This document shows, piece after piece, positions 46,720 to 57,399 of a stretch of DNA of 64,000 bases. The translations under genes and the position numbers were made by a program. Numbering within the stretch: position 1 is the stretch's first letter; every line of letters starts with the position of its first letter. The notes beneath the pieces were generated by a model. It had not been told where the DNA came from. It saw only the letters and a list, made by a program, of their open reading frames with translations, and did no database searches. The stretch comes from Dyadobacter sandarakinus (lineage in GTDB: Bacteria; Bacteroidota; Bacteroidia; Cytophagales; Spirosomataceae), in the NCBI RefSeq assembly GCF_016894445.1, contig NZ_CP056775.1:2792001-2856000 (forward strand), given 5' to 3'.

Positions 46720-49700
46720 CTACTGAGTGACGAGTACTTTGAGAACTTCTGTTGCGGTAGCTGAGCCTACTTTCAAAAGATAGATCCCTTTGCTTAGCGG
46801 CAACCCTGAAATGTCCACTTCTACCTTGCCCTCATTCACACGGGGCGCCGCAAGCTCGTAAGCCGTACCCAGTCCATTGATCAGCTGTAACCGCACTGCA
46901 CCCTGGTGCTTGTCTGACAGGGTGAGTACCAACTGTTTTTTAACCGGATTGGGGTATATGATCGATTTTTTGTTTTCCTGTTTCAGGGTAGTTGCAGGAT
47001 TTGTCCTTTCCATATTCATACGGTTGGGAGTCGTGTATGCACCGTTCGTCAGAATAACGAGCTGGGGCGCATTGCCGGAAGGATTTTCCTTACTGTGAAA
47101 ATACAGCTTGCGATTTCGAAGTGTTGGATTTTTAAGCATCAGGCTTACAAAACCGTCATCTCCAACCTGCGCGCGGACATAGTTTGTCACATCAATTTCG
47201 TAGTACTTATTTTCAGCGTTGACATTCGTGTAACCCTCAGGAATTAAGCCTGCCATAGGTGCATTTTGCCAGTTAATGCCCGACTCGGTCCACTCGTCGT
47301 TATCAATCCCGTAGGCAGATACATTTACGTTCGTATTATTTTCAACGTTATAACCATACACACGCAGCTTTGCCGAAATGATCAGTTTGGGCTCGTACAA
47401 TCCGGTGACAGAAAATTGCAGATAGGTATTGCGGTTTCCATTTCCGTTGGCTGACTTTACTTCAAGTAACTCGGAAGCCCCAAAGTTCTGAGCGGCCAGC
47501 TCACTGTCGCGCACATGCACATCGGCCAGCGGCGATAATACGATCGTGCTGATATATTCCGACGCGGGCACTACTTCAATGGCAGCCACAGAAGGCAGGT
47601 TGGCACCCGCATTCAGAAAATCAATGTTCAGTAAGCCGTCGGATACCACCACCTGGGTATATTCCTCCTGTACCGCACGCATTGGCCCGCCTGCATAGGC
47701 TGAAATATTGTATTCCGAAGCACGGTTGAGACCTTCGATATCAATGTTGAAAAGACGCTGGCGGGGTGAAGCCTTGGGCCCTCCCGGCGCACCAAAGTAG
47801 ATCTCTGCAAAGTGCAGTACGACCACGTATTCCCCATTTTTAACCGGAATATTGTAGCTGAACGAAGTTGCGCTCCGCTCAGAGCGGTAGAGTGCATCAT
47901 CCTCTGTTTTCAGAATATCGCCGGCAGGGATGGTATGAATGCGATCAATGCCGCTGAAATATCGGTCTGCACTGAACAATTTCCCGCCCACAGTAGTAAA
48001 TGCGGCACCACCTGCATTGATGCGCACCGTCGTACCGGTATTGACCGGCTTCACGGTAAGTTCCACCATAAGTATGGCGTTCCGGTACCCTGGGGCTGAT
48101 GCAGTGACTTTGGCAGTGTAACTTCCAGGCGACAGGCCAGCCGCATTAATCCCGAACGTAAGCTGACCCAGCGCAGCCGCAGGAAGTGTAAGCCAGTTAC
48201 TATTGGCCGATTTGGTAAAGGTTACGGCAGTAGAATCCGCACTGGCCGCGAGCATGACTGTCTTAGACGCCTTACTGGTACCATTTTCGAGTCTGAAATT
48301 CAGAGTACCACTTGAAAAAATAAGGTATTTGTTGTTTGACTCCGGCGCCAGCTTCGTGATCCACATATCAAAGCCGCCCCTGGAACCTTCTGTTTTGTCC
48401 TTTCCGGCTGGTGAAGTGGAGTATCCGCCCAAGGCATAGCCGTCATCTTTGGTCTGGATCACGCTGGCGAGATAATCGTAAGAAGTACCTCCCACTGACT
48501 TGTCCCACTGCTTGGTGCCGTCAGGATAAAGTTTGATCACCCAATAGTCATCAAGTCCTTTCGAGTCCTCCGATTTGGCACTACCCGCATCCCCTGAGGA
48601 ATACCCCCCTACCAGATACCCTCCATCTTTGGTTTGTATTACACTCGCCAGGATGTCAATACTGGTCGAGAAATCGGTAGCCAGACCGCTGAATGCCTTG
48701 TTCCAGACGACCTCTGCATTTGTATTCAATTTTGCAACAATGTAATCATTGTGTGGTCGCTGGGCACTCGCACCCAGGATATACCCGCCATCGCTGGTCA
48801 TGTGGGCTTCCTGTAAGAGGTCATTTCCGTTTGTTGAAATTAATTTTTCCCAAAGACGTGTACCCGTCGGGCTGAATTTGGCCAGGTACCATTGCAGGTT
48901 TGTTTCCTGACCAATCACATTGCCGGAAACAAGGCATCCGCCATCTTCGGTTACATCCATGGAAAGCATGGCATCCTGGTAGGTTGTACCAAAAGTCCGG
49001 TCCCAGACCTTATTGCCGGTTTCAGAAATCTTCACAAGCCAATTATCACGCGGGAATGTAGTTTCCAGCGCAGGCTGCGACTTTTCACCGCCGACACCAG
49101 ATTCAGAAAACCCGGCCAGGAGGTATCCATTATCGGGCGTCTGCCTGACCGATGTAAGATAGTCACTGCCTGTTCCGCCAATGGTTTTATCCCACTGTTT
49201 GATCCCGGTCGCTGATATTTTCACAATCCAGTAATCACCTCGTCCGCCTGCGGTAAGCCTGCGGTCGTTGCTGCTTTTATCACCGCCCGCATTGGAGTCG
49301 GACCTTCCCCCCAGAATGTAGCCGCCGTCCCTCGTCTGGTGAACAGCTATAAGCTCATCGAAGCCACTGCCCCCAAAGGTTTTGTCCCACTCTTTCGTAC
49401 CATTTGCCGACACCTTTACTACCCAGAAGTCAGCACTGCCCTTACTGGCCTGTGTCTTGTCACCACTGATATCCGACTCGGTCGTTCCACCCAGGATGTA
49501 GCCGCCGTCGGTGGTCTGCTCCATTTGACGAAGCACGTCCCTGTTATTACCGCCAAAGGTTTTGTTCCACATTAAGGCAGGCTGCGCACTCAGGTTAGCC
49601 GCAATAAAAAGGAAGATCATCAGCCAGGGTCCCGCAAACTTCGAATTCAGGCGGGTTTTAAAATCAGATCCCCCATTTGAAGATCCAGTTGTTAAAACAA

Positions 49701-49755
49701 GCCGGCGGAAAATTCTTTTTGCCCGGCAAAAGAAAGTAGGTAGCATTGATTCCAT
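46720..49755 (-). CDS. Large propeller-Ig-malectin-CBM96 T9SS surface protein
   Basis: A 1011-residue protein from ATG 49755 (MESMLPTFFCRAKRIFRR). The frame continues 51 codons upstream without family resemblance. The hydrophobic signal helix lies unusually far in, about residues 43-58 (PWLMIFLFIAANLSA). About nine propeller repeats follow (WNKTFGGNNRDVL, TTDGGYILGGTT). Then come a BACON/Ig-like domain (SNWLTLPAAALGQLTFGI, SPGSYTAKVTAS), a malectin-like domain (VRINAGGAAFTTVGGK, HFAEIYFGAPG), a CBM96-like domain (LADVHVRDSELAAQNFG) and a T9SS tail (IIYPNPVKKQLVL). It is the largest member of the array and the only one with the Ig insert. It is divergent from the sigma factor gene of locus 2. 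Confidence 0.88.
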   Translation of the reverse strand: MESMLPTFFCRAKRIFRRLVLTTGSSNGGSDFKTRLNSKFAGPWLMIFLFIAANLSAQPALMWNKTFGGNNRDVLRQMEQTTDGGYILGGTTESDISGDKTQASKGSADFWVVKVSANGTKEWDKTFGGSGFDELIAVHQTRDGGYILGGRSDSNAGGDKSSNDRRLTAGGRGDYWIVKISATGIKQWDKTIGGTGSDYLTSVRQTPDNGYLLAGFSESGVGGEKSQPALETTFPRDNWLVKISETGNKVWDRTFGTTYQDAMLSMDVTEDGGCLVSGNVIGQETNLQWYLAKFSPTGTRLWEKLISTNGNDLLQEAHMTSDGGYILGASAQRPHNDYIVAKLNTNAEVVWNKAFSGLATDFSTSIDILASVIQTKDGGYLVGGYSSGDAGSAKSEDSKGLDDYWVIKLYPDGTKQWDKSVGGTSYDYLASVIQTKDDGYALGGYSTSPAGKDKTEGSRGGFDMWITKLAPESNNKYLIFSSGTLNFRLENGTSKASKTVMLAASADSTAVTFTKSANSNWLTLPAAALGQLTFGINAAGLSPGSYTAKVTASAPGYRNAILMVELTVKPVNTGTTVRINAGGAAFTTVGGKLFSADRYFSGIDRIHTIPAGDILKTEDDALYRSERSATSFSYNIPVKNGEYVVVLHFAEIYFGAPGGPKASPRQRLFNIDIEGLNRASEYNISAYAGGPMRAVQEEYTQVVVSDGLLNIDFLNAGANLPSVAAIEVVPASEYISTIVLSPLADVHVRDSELAAQNFGASELLEVKSANGNGNRNTYLQFSVTGLYEPKLIISAKLRVYGYNVENNTNVNVSAYGIDNDEWTESGINWQNAPMAGLIPEGYTNVNAENKYYEIDVTNYVRAQVGDDGFVSLMLKNPTLRNRKLYFHSKENPSGNAPQLVILTNGAYTTPNRMNMERTNPATTLKQENKKSIIYPNPVKKQLVLTLSDKHQGAVRLQLINGLGTAYELAAPRVNEGKVEVDISGLPLSKGIYLLKVGSATATEVLKVLVTQ

Positions 49756-50145
49756 AAAAAGTTGAGCGTTGATTGAAGTGGATAATAAGTCAGCGGTAAT
49801 CGGTAAAGTGCAGAAGTGCTGCGTGTGCGCTATAAAAGCAATAGAAACGAAGCCGTGTATACGTTTGCTGATAGCCGTGAAATGCCTGCCGAAAAGTAAA
49901 TGCCTCACTTACTTCAAAAGGCTGACCGGCAGCGCATTATACATATATGAACAGGATTACATTCACGAAGCTGGGGAGGATATGTAGCTGTTGCAAACGT
50001 CCGGATCGCAGCTCCCCTCTCACACGTCCTCTATACATCAAAAACGGGTTAATGGTCAACAGATTCCACCAGCATGTTGTGGAATTATATTTTCTGATTT
50101 CACGAAAGATTAAAATAAAATACTGTTATTTTGAAACCCTGCATC
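49756..50145. other. Divergent regulatory region of locus 2 and the array
   Basis: About 390 bp between the large surface-protein gene (minus) and the ECF sigma gene (plus). Just before the sigma gene lies an A/T-rich stretch ending TTATTTTG, near the Bacteroidota -7 form TAnnTTTG but one base off. No other structure was seen. Confidence 0.45.
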
Positions 50146-50769
50146 ATGCCTGAATTTGTGCCTGAAAAGAATTCTGATATCGACAACTCGATTTTAATGC
50201 TTTCATCAAGGGCAGATGAAGCCGCTTTTACAACCCTTTTTGATCGTTACAAGCATAAGCTTTATGGCTATCTGCTCAGCCTCACCGGCTCAGAAATGCT
50301 TGCGGAGGATATTGTGCAGGATGTTTTTATCAAAATTTGGACAGACCGGGAGAGCTTGGCCGATGTCAGAAACTTTGATAGTTACCTGTTCCGGATGTCG
50401 AAGAACCATGCGATCAACCACTTTCGCAGGATGTCGCAGGAGGCACTGATTATTTCCGAAGTTTTCAAGGCAGACCCTTCACAAAATCTGACCGACGACT
50501 CCATTGCATTGCAGGAAACCGAGCGCCTGCTGGCAGCGGCTATCGAGAAATTGCCCGCACAGCAAAGAGCGGTTTACGAGCTGAGCCGCCATCAGGGGCA
50601 CAGCCATGAAGAAATCGCGGATCTGTTGAAAATTTCTGTTCATACGGTGCGCAACCACATGGTGCAGGCGATGGCTACGATCCGCACCCAGCTGAGAAGC
50701 CAGGCTGACGTGTACCTGCTGGCCGCCCTGGCCATTTCCCTCACCAAGTGTCCCTGTTTTTCAGCCTGA
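50146..50769 (+). CDS. ECF RNA polymerase sigma factor
   Basis: A 207-residue ECF sigma factor of the Bacteroidota FecI-like type. Region 2 spans about residues 25-90 (FTTLFDRYKHKLYGYLLSL, EDIVQDVFIKIWTDRESL). Region 4 is at about 135-190 (LPAQQRAVYELSRHQGHSHE, EIADLLKISVHTVRNHM). The ATG at 50146 is preferred to a TTG five codons earlier. It is followed after 233 nt by its FecR anti-sigma factor and then by SusC with an STN domain, the complete set for trans-envelope signalling. Sugar arrival at SusC relieves FecR inhibition, and the sigma factor then transcribes the locus. The last residues (KCPCFSA) are hydrophobic with two cysteines. Confidence 0.95.
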   Translation: MPEFVPEKNSDIDNSILMLSSRADEAAFTTLFDRYKHKLYGYLLSLTGSEMLAEDIVQDVFIKIWTDRESLADVRNFDSYLFRMSKNHAINHFRRMSQEALIISEVFKADPSQNLTDDSIALQETERLLAAAIEKLPAQQRAVYELSRHQGHSHEEIADLLKISVHTVRNHMVQAMATIRTQLRSQADVYLLAALAISLTKCPCFSA

Positions 50770-51002
50770 GGTATACTTTTTTCTAGGTTGGAAGTAATTT
50801 TTGATCTGCATAAATGCCCTTTGCAGCCTCCGGGCCCAGGTTTTGAAATTAATTCATCTTTTTTCGTATCTCCACTAGTTCCTGCGCGCTTCCCATTTGT
50901 CTTTTATTTGGTAGTTGATCATTCAGGCTTTATAATCCTTTGCCATTTACCAGCAAAAGCATCAGACACACAAGTTATTTTTCGAGAACGAAAGGATTAT
51001 CT

Positions 51003-52193
51003 ATGCATACGGACCGAATACAATACCTAACCAGCAAATTATTTGCGGGTACATGCAGCCCGGAGGAAAAGCTGGAACTGGCCGAATGGGTCCGGCAGCA
51101 TCCCGATCATGAGCTGGGCGGGGTGCTGGAAAACGAGTGGAGCGAATTTAAGTCGGACATCAGAATGCCGGAGCATATGTCCGGACGTATCCTGGGCAAC
51201 ATCTTTGATCAGGACAACAAGGATACGATCGTGGAAGAACCGGCAGAAGACCGTTCGGTGCGGCACTTGTGGCTCAGGATGGCAGCCGCCGCCGTGCTGA
51301 TCCTGTCACTGGGGATTTACTGGTGGTCGGGAAAAGACCAGCGCCCGATTGCCCGGTTGCAGGCTCCGGTATTAAAGGAAGCTGACCTTCCTCCCGGCGG
51401 CAATAAGGCAACACTAACGCTCGGCGACGGTTCAAGCATTGTCCTCGACGGGGCCGAAAACGGCAGTCTGGCCAGCCAGGGAGGCACCAATGTCATCAAA
51501 TCCAGAAAAGGAGAGCTGGTTTACAGCGCTTCCGGGGAAGGCAGGATGGCCGCGGTCTTCAATACCGTCGCTACTCCAAAAGGCGGTCAATATCATATTG
51601 TACTACCTGACGGATCCAAAGCCTGGCTCAATGCGGTATCCTCCCTCCGGTTTCCCACTGCTTTCACAGGTAAAGAAAGAAAGGTGGAAATTACCGGGGA
51701 AGTTTATTTCGAGGTAGCGCATAATGCAAAAATGCCCTTTGTCGTCGCTACTTCCCAGGCGCAGGTGACTGTTTTGGGGACGCATTTTAACGTGATGGCC
51801 TACCCGGATGAAAATGTATTGAAGACTACGCTGCTGGAAGGCTCGGTAAGGGTAAGCAATCATGCAGGCAAGTCGGCCATGCTGATCCCCGGGCAACAGG
51901 CCCGGATCAAAACCGTGTCCGGCCAGATCGGGATTGCGGATGACATTGATATTGAAAAGGAAATGGCCTGGAAAAACGGGTACTTCCAGTTTCAGGATGA
52001 CAACCTTGAACAGGTCATGCGGCAGATATCCCGCTGGTACGATGTGGAGGTTGTTTATGAAGGTACACCGGGAAAGGAAACGTTTACAGGCCGGCTACCC
52101 AGAAATGCAAACGTGTCAAAAGTCTTTAAAATATTATCGCTCAGCGGTGTGAAATGCCGCATTGAAGGAAAGTCCATTATCGTAAACCCATAA
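51003..52193 (+). CDS. FecR-family anti-sigma factor
   Basis: A 396-residue single-pass membrane protein from ATG 51003. Residues 1-88 are the cytoplasmic sigma-binding part (YLTSKLFAGTCSPEEKLEL). The transmembrane helix is at about 91-107 (MAAAAVLILSLGIYWWSG). A periplasmic FecR domain follows (VATPKGGQYHIVLPDGSKAW, RKVEITGEVYFEVAHN). The C-terminal DUF4974-type secretin-like lobe carries FQFQDDNLEQVMRQISRWYD. That lobe contacts the STN domain of the SusC encoded next. It is separated from the SusC gene by 154 nt containing a hairpin. The upstream extension of the frame to 50940 is rejected because family members begin with a short helix like HTDRIQYL. Confidence 0.94.
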   Translation: MHTDRIQYLTSKLFAGTCSPEEKLELAEWVRQHPDHELGGVLENEWSEFKSDIRMPEHMSGRILGNIFDQDNKDTIVEEPAEDRSVRHLWLRMAAAAVLILSLGIYWWSGKDQRPIARLQAPVLKEADLPPGGNKATLTLGDGSSIVLDGAENGSLASQGGTNVIKSRKGELVYSASGEGRMAAVFNTVATPKGGQYHIVLPDGSKAWLNAVSSLRFPTAFTGKERKVEITGEVYFEVAHNAKMPFVVATSQAQVTVLGTHFNVMAYPDENVLKTTLLEGSVRVSNHAGKSAMLIPGQQARIKTVSGQIGIADDIDIEKEMAWKNGYFQFQDDNLEQVMRQISRWYDVEVVYEGTPGKETFTGRLPRNANVSKVFKILSLSGVKCRIEGKSIIVNP

Positions 52194-52260
52194 AACCATT
52201 CGAGCGCCTATGAGAAGATAAAGACCAGCCATCCAAGTGCAGGTGCTGTCTTCATAAAAA

Positions 52261-52286
52261 AGCGGGAACGTTGGCGCGCTCCCGCT
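52261..52286. other. Hairpin between FecR and SusC genes
   Basis: AGCGGGA (52261-52267) pairs with TCCCGCT (52280-52286). The T-run lies on the minus-strand side only, so as a terminator it would act against antisense transcription. For the operon it could be a stabilising stem-loop that lets SusC be expressed at a different level. Confidence 0.5.
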
Positions 52287-52347
52287 CAAATGAGCCGGCA
52301 TTAACTACAATTTCTCCGAAAGTATTTAATCAACTCAAAACAAAAGT

Positions 52348-55300
52348 ATGAATCACGACCATTTTATCCAAAAGGGGTCCTGGCTGTCGTATATAGGTGA
52401 CAGTTACCGCAAGCCTCTTGCCACCAAAACTTTTTTGGTAATGAAACTGATCTTTATTTTCTCCCTCGTTTTTTGTCTGCAGGCAAGCGCTTTCAGCTCG
52501 GCACAGAAGATTACACTGGTTGCCCAGAATGCACCCCTGCCGAAGGTGCTGAAAGAAATCGAGCGTCAGAGTGGCTATTCGTTCTGGTACAAAACCCAGC
52601 TGCTGACCAATACGAACAAGGTTTCCGTGGCCATCAAAGACGCCAACCTGGAAGATGCGCTGGCCAAGGTGCTCAGGAATCAGCCGGTGGACTATTCCAT
52701 TGTGGATGAAACGGTGGTATTGCAGGCAAAAAAGGAGCCTAAGATCCTGGCGCCTGCCAAAGAACTTCTGGAACTTATCAAAGGCCAGGTACTGGGAGCC
52801 GACGGAAAACCACTGGTAGGCGTGACCGTTATTGTGAAAGCGACCAAAATGGGGACAACCACCGACCTGGATGGCAATTTCTCTGTGAATGCTGCGGATA
52901 CGGATGTGCTGGTGTTTTCCTACATCGGTTTTGATACAAAGGAAGTAGCTGTAGGCAAACAAAGCACCATCTCCGTGAGCCTCGCAGAAAGCAATACAAC
53001 CCTGAACGAAGTGGCGGTCGTAGGTTACGGTCAGCAGTCGCGCAAAAACCTGACGAGTGCCGTGAGCACGGTCAAAAGAGAAGAGCTGAATAATGGTGCT
53101 ATCACCGACGTCGGACAGTTGTTGCAGGGAAAAGTACCGGGACTCAATATCACCGCCAGCGGCGACCCGAACAGGCCGGCAGCAGTGGTGATGCGTGGTG
53201 CGTCGACCATCAACAGTGCGCAGGGACCATTTTACGTGATCGACGGTGTGCCCGGTGCTGATATTGCGACCATCGCGCCCGATGATATTGCTTCCATCGA
53301 CGTGCTGAAAGATGCGGCAGCAACCGCTATTTATGGTAACCGCGCTGCCAATGGGGTGATCATGGTCACTACCAAAAAAGGAAAGGCAGGCACGATGCAG
53401 ATTTCGTACAATGGTTATGTGGGGATCGAGAAAATTTCGAACAAACTCGACATGATGACAGGTGACCAGCTGAGGGCGTTTCTGGAAAAAAACGGTGTTG
53501 GATTTACGCCGGCGGACGACAAAGGTGCCAATACAGACTGGCAGTCATCGATCCAGAAGAAGACAGCGATTTCTACCAACCACAATCTTTCTTTCAATGG
53601 TGGTACCGAGCACACGACTTACGCGGCGAGCTTGAACTATGTTAAAAAAGACGGTATCCTGCTGAACAGTGACCTGACCCGCGTCATTGGCCGCCTCTCG
53701 ATCGAGCAGCGTGCATTGAAGGATAAACTGAAATTCGGCTTCTCGGTGACCAACTCGCATAGCGATGCGAATGACATTCCTTACCGCAACACGGTGTTGC
53801 TGCAATCGGCTTCTTACCTCCCTGTTTCCCCGATCAGAAATGCAGACGGTTCTTATTTTGAAAACTTTCAGAATACGAACTACTACAATCCGGTAGCGAT
53901 GATCAACAACAGTGAGATGAATACGAAGTCAAACAATCTCATCGGAAGTTTTAAAACGCAGGTGGAGCTGCCTTTCGGGCTGACTTACAATCTGGATATT
54001 TCCTACCTGAACACCAGCACTTTGCAGGGCACGTACTACAACAAATATTTTACGAACAATTATAACAACATGTACGACAACCCCGATCCGGGCTTGGGAT
54101 TTCATGCGGTACAATCGTTCGGCAAAAACGGCCAGGCCAACAGAAGTTCGTACCAGAATACGAGCAAAATCCTGGAAACCTACCTGACCTGGAACAAGGA
54201 ATTCGGAGATCATTCCATTAATGCGGTAGTGGGTTACTCATGGCAGAACAACCGCGTGGGTCAGGGTTTTCAGGTGACGACCAGCAATTTCCCGGTTGAT
54301 AACGTTACCTACAACAACCTCGCACTGAGCAATCCTTACGGTACGGCCGGCTACCAGATCGGCTTTGGGCCCGATGGTGTTTACCAGGAAGTACAGCTGA
54401 TCTCGGATTTTGCCAGATTTAATTATAACTACAAAAGCAAATATTTGCTGCAAGGCTCGGTGAGAAGGGACGGCAGCTCGGTATTTGGCGCCAATAACCA
54501 GTGGGGCTACTTTCCGTCCGTGGGTGCCGCGTGGCGGATCAGCCAGGAAGGTTTCATGGAAAACCAGCATATATTCAGCGACCTGAAACTGAGAGCAAGT
54601 TATGGGGTTACTGGTAATGCGAGTGGATTCAATGCCTACACGGCCCAATTCATCTCCGGTGCTTTGGGTACCTACTATTACAATGGGGCACTCACAGGCG
54701 CTTATGGTCCTACCAAATCCGAAAACCCAGATTTGAAATGGGAGAAAACGGCCACGACCAATATCGGTCTCGACTTTGCTGTGCTGGGTAACCGTATCAA
54801 CGGCTCGCTGGAAGTATATGATTAAAAACACCACGGGCATGATCTATTCCTACACCGTGAACCCGATCCTGGTACCGTCCGGCAGCATTGTAGCCAATGG
54901 CGGAAGCGTGAACAACAAGGGTATTGAATTCAATGTAAATGCGAAAATCGTTGACCGAACCAATCTGAGCTGGACGAGCGGAATCAACCTGGCGCACAAC
55001 AAAAACGAGATCACCAGCCTCACCAACCCATTATTTGCGGGCGGCGACTCAGTATTGCTCTCGCGTCCGGAGGGCGGCGGGCAATCCGGAAGGTCGCTTC
55101 AGATTCTGAAAGCGGGCAGGCCACTGGGACAATACTTCTCATTCAAATATGCCGGAAAAAATGAAGCGGGTGTATCCCAGTTTTATGCCGCGGACGGCAG
55201 TCTGACGACCACGCCGGTAGTAGGAAAAGACTATTACTACCTGGGCAGCGCACAGCCCAAGCTGATGCTGGGCTGGACCAACAGCCTGCGGTACAAAAAC

Positions 55301-55705
55301 TTTGATCTGAATGTCTTCATCAGAGGGGTATTCGGAAACAAGGTTTTCAATGCAACCCGGGCCGATCTGTTCAGACCTAGTACTGCGCAGTATTCCAATA
55401 TCCTGGTGGATGCGGCTGACGAGCCGGCCAGCGATTTCAATGCTTACGTTTACTCGTCGCGTTTCCTCGAAAGCGGAAGTTTCGTACGGTTTGACAATGC
55501 TACGCTGGGCTATAATTTCAGGAAGCTGGGTCCATTTGTCAAAAACCTGAGGGTTTATACTTCCGTCAATAATTTGTTTGTCATCACCAAATACAAGGGT
55601 GTTGACCCGGAAGTGAATCAGGGCGGGATTGCGCCGGGGGTTGATTATAACAACTTCTATCCGAAGACGCGCACGTTCCTGTTTGGCCTGAATATCTCCA
55701 TCTAA
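52348..55705 (+). pseudogene. SusC-type TonB-dependent transporter with STN domain, single frameshift (locus 2)
   Basis: Full span is 3358 nt, one more than 1119 codons. The first frame (52348-54825) has a signal region, an STN secretin-like domain (about 50-130; ITLVAQNAPLPKVLKEIERQ), a carboxypeptidase-like sandwich (IKGQVLGADGKPLVGVTVIV), a TonB-box/plug entry (LNEVAVVGYGQQSRKNL) and most of the barrel. It stops at GSLEVYD-TAA. The rest of the barrel continues in the next frame from KNTTGMIYSY to FLFGLNISI (55705). Removing one T at 54822 or 54823 (GATTAAAAAC) restores EVYDKNTTG. The break falls beside an A-run, so sequence error is plausible. Everything else in the operon looks intact. 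Confidence 0.9.
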
Positions 55706-55720
55706 CATCGAAGCAGCATC

Positions 55721-57337
55721 ATGAAGATTTCATATATAAAACTACTTTTCTCAACACTGGCGGCAGCGACCCTGTTCTCCTGCCACGACCTGGATGTGCC
55801 GGTTACGACCGCACTGACGACCGACGTTTTCCCGAGCACGGATGAACAATTCATTTCCGCAGCCGGGCCTGTTTATGTAGCATTAAGAGGCAATTTCGGA
55901 GCGGAAGCATTTCAGATTGCGTCATACAGCACCGATGAGGGCATTATGCCGGCCCGGGGCGGAAACTGGTACGACGGTGGACAAAACCAGACATTGCACC
56001 TGCACACCTGGACGGTAGACAACGGCTATGTAAATGGTCACTGGACCTGGCTATCGACCATTATAGGCGTGGCCAACCAGTCTATCTCCATTCTGGAAGG
56101 AAAAATGCCGGAAGGTGCAGCGAAACAGACGATGCTTTCGGAGATCAGAACGGTGCGTGCATTCGCCTATTTTATGATGATGGATGCCTTCGGAAATGTG
56201 CCGATTTATACAGAATACGGTGATTTTGCACCTAAAACCAACACGCCGAGGACAGAGGTTTTCAATTTTATCGAAAAGGAAATCCTGGAAGCAATGCCAA
56301 ACCTGAACGAAGTATCGGGCGTGTCACAGTATGGAAGGCCCAACAAATGGGCGGCTTACGCGCTGCTTGCGAAAATGTACCTCAATGCGGAATATTACAC
56401 CGGGACGAAGCGCTACGACGACTGCATTGCGGCCTGCGATAAAATCACCGCCTCCGGATTGTACAGCCTCGAACCGAAAAGCAGCTACCTGAACATGTTT
56501 TATCCGACGAACGGACCGCAGATGAAGGAATTCATTTTTGCGATTCCTTACGACCCGGCGCAGACGAACACATTCCCGTTCCGGAGCGTGAACAACCGCT
56601 CGCGGTACGATATTCCGAGAAGCGAGACGAAGAAGTTCAGCCTGCCGTTTACGCCCGCCGGTTCGGCTTCCACATTGCCGGAATACTATGCAAATTTCAA
56701 TGATCCAAACGATGTCAGGAATGGTCAGTGGCTCAAAGGACCGCAATTCATGAACGACGGCGTGACGCCCGTGACCGTCACCACAACCAACATTGGTTAC
56801 GACCAGTTTTATACCGGCAGCAACCCGTCGGCGCCTTACACTTACCAGGTGAACATTACGCCGGAAGTGGTTTTGCGCCAGAGTGTATCCGCATTCGACG
56901 CCGGAAATGACGAGATCGCGTGGCACATGGGCTATCGCAATATGAAGTTTTACCCGGATGCCAGTTCCCTGAACAGAAACCAGAACAACGACATCCCGGT
57001 TTTCAGGTATTCGGATGTTGTGCTGATGAAAGCTGAGGCCATCCTTAGAGGCGGCACGCCGACATTGGGGAGCACTGCACTTTCGCTGGTCAATGACCTA
57101 AGAGCACAGCGCACCACGTCGCCTGCATTGACCAGCGTGAATCTGGACTTCATCTATGCCGAAAGAGCACGCGAGTTTGCGTGGGAAGGTTGGAGAAGAA
57201 ACGATATGATCCGTTTTGGAAAATTCGAGGGCAAATGGGGTTACAAAACCGATTCGGATGTGAACAAACGCATTTTCCCGATCCCAAGAGTAGCCTTGCA
57301 GTTGAATCCGGCACTGGTACAAAACCCCGGTTATTGA
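55721..57337 (+). CDS. SusD/RagB-type glycan-binding lipoprotein (locus 2)
   Basis: A 538-residue surface lipoprotein. The signal MKISYIKLLFSTLAAATLFSC carries the lipobox cysteine at 21, followed by HDLDVPVTTALTTDVFPS. The SusD helical core appears as EIRTVRAFAYFMMMDAFGNVP and the C-terminal motif as YAERAREFAWEGWRRNDMI. It lies 15 nt after the SusC frame and forms the lid over that transporter. The binding-site residues differ from the SusD of locus 1, consistent with another ligand; an alpha-GlcN/GlcNAc-containing glycan is inferred from the downstream enzymes. A terminator-like hairpin lies 15 nt after the stop. Confidence 0.95.
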   Translation: MKISYIKLLFSTLAAATLFSCHDLDVPVTTALTTDVFPSTDEQFISAAGPVYVALRGNFGAEAFQIASYSTDEGIMPARGGNWYDGGQNQTLHLHTWTVDNGYVNGHWTWLSTIIGVANQSISILEGKMPEGAAKQTMLSEIRTVRAFAYFMMMDAFGNVPIYTEYGDFAPKTNTPRTEVFNFIEKEILEAMPNLNEVSGVSQYGRPNKWAAYALLAKMYLNAEYYTGTKRYDDCIAACDKITASGLYSLEPKSSYLNMFYPTNGPQMKEFIFAIPYDPAQTNTFPFRSVNNRSRYDIPRSETKKFSLPFTPAGSASTLPEYYANFNDPNDVRNGQWLKGPQFMNDGVTPVTVTTTNIGYDQFYTGSNPSAPYTYQVNITPEVVLRQSVSAFDAGNDEIAWHMGYRNMKFYPDASSLNRNQNNDIPVFRYSDVVLMKAEAILRGGTPTLGSTALSLVNDLRAQRTTSPALTSVNLDFIYAERAREFAWEGWRRNDMIRFGKFEGKWGYKTDSDVNKRIFPIPRVALQLNPALVQNPGY

Positions 57338-57352
57338 TTTCGTAAAATCCTG

Positions 57353-57382
57353 GCACCCGCGCATTTCGTGCGGGTGCTTTTT
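57353..57382 (+). terminator. Intra-operon terminator/attenuator after SusD
   Basis: GCACCCGC (57353-57360) pairs with GCGGGTGC (57370-57377), followed directly by TTTTT. It sits 18 nt before the GH89 start. It should reduce read-through from SusC/SusD into the enzyme genes. Confidence 0.85.
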
Positions 57383-57399
57383 CATCATCTTTTTTCAAA

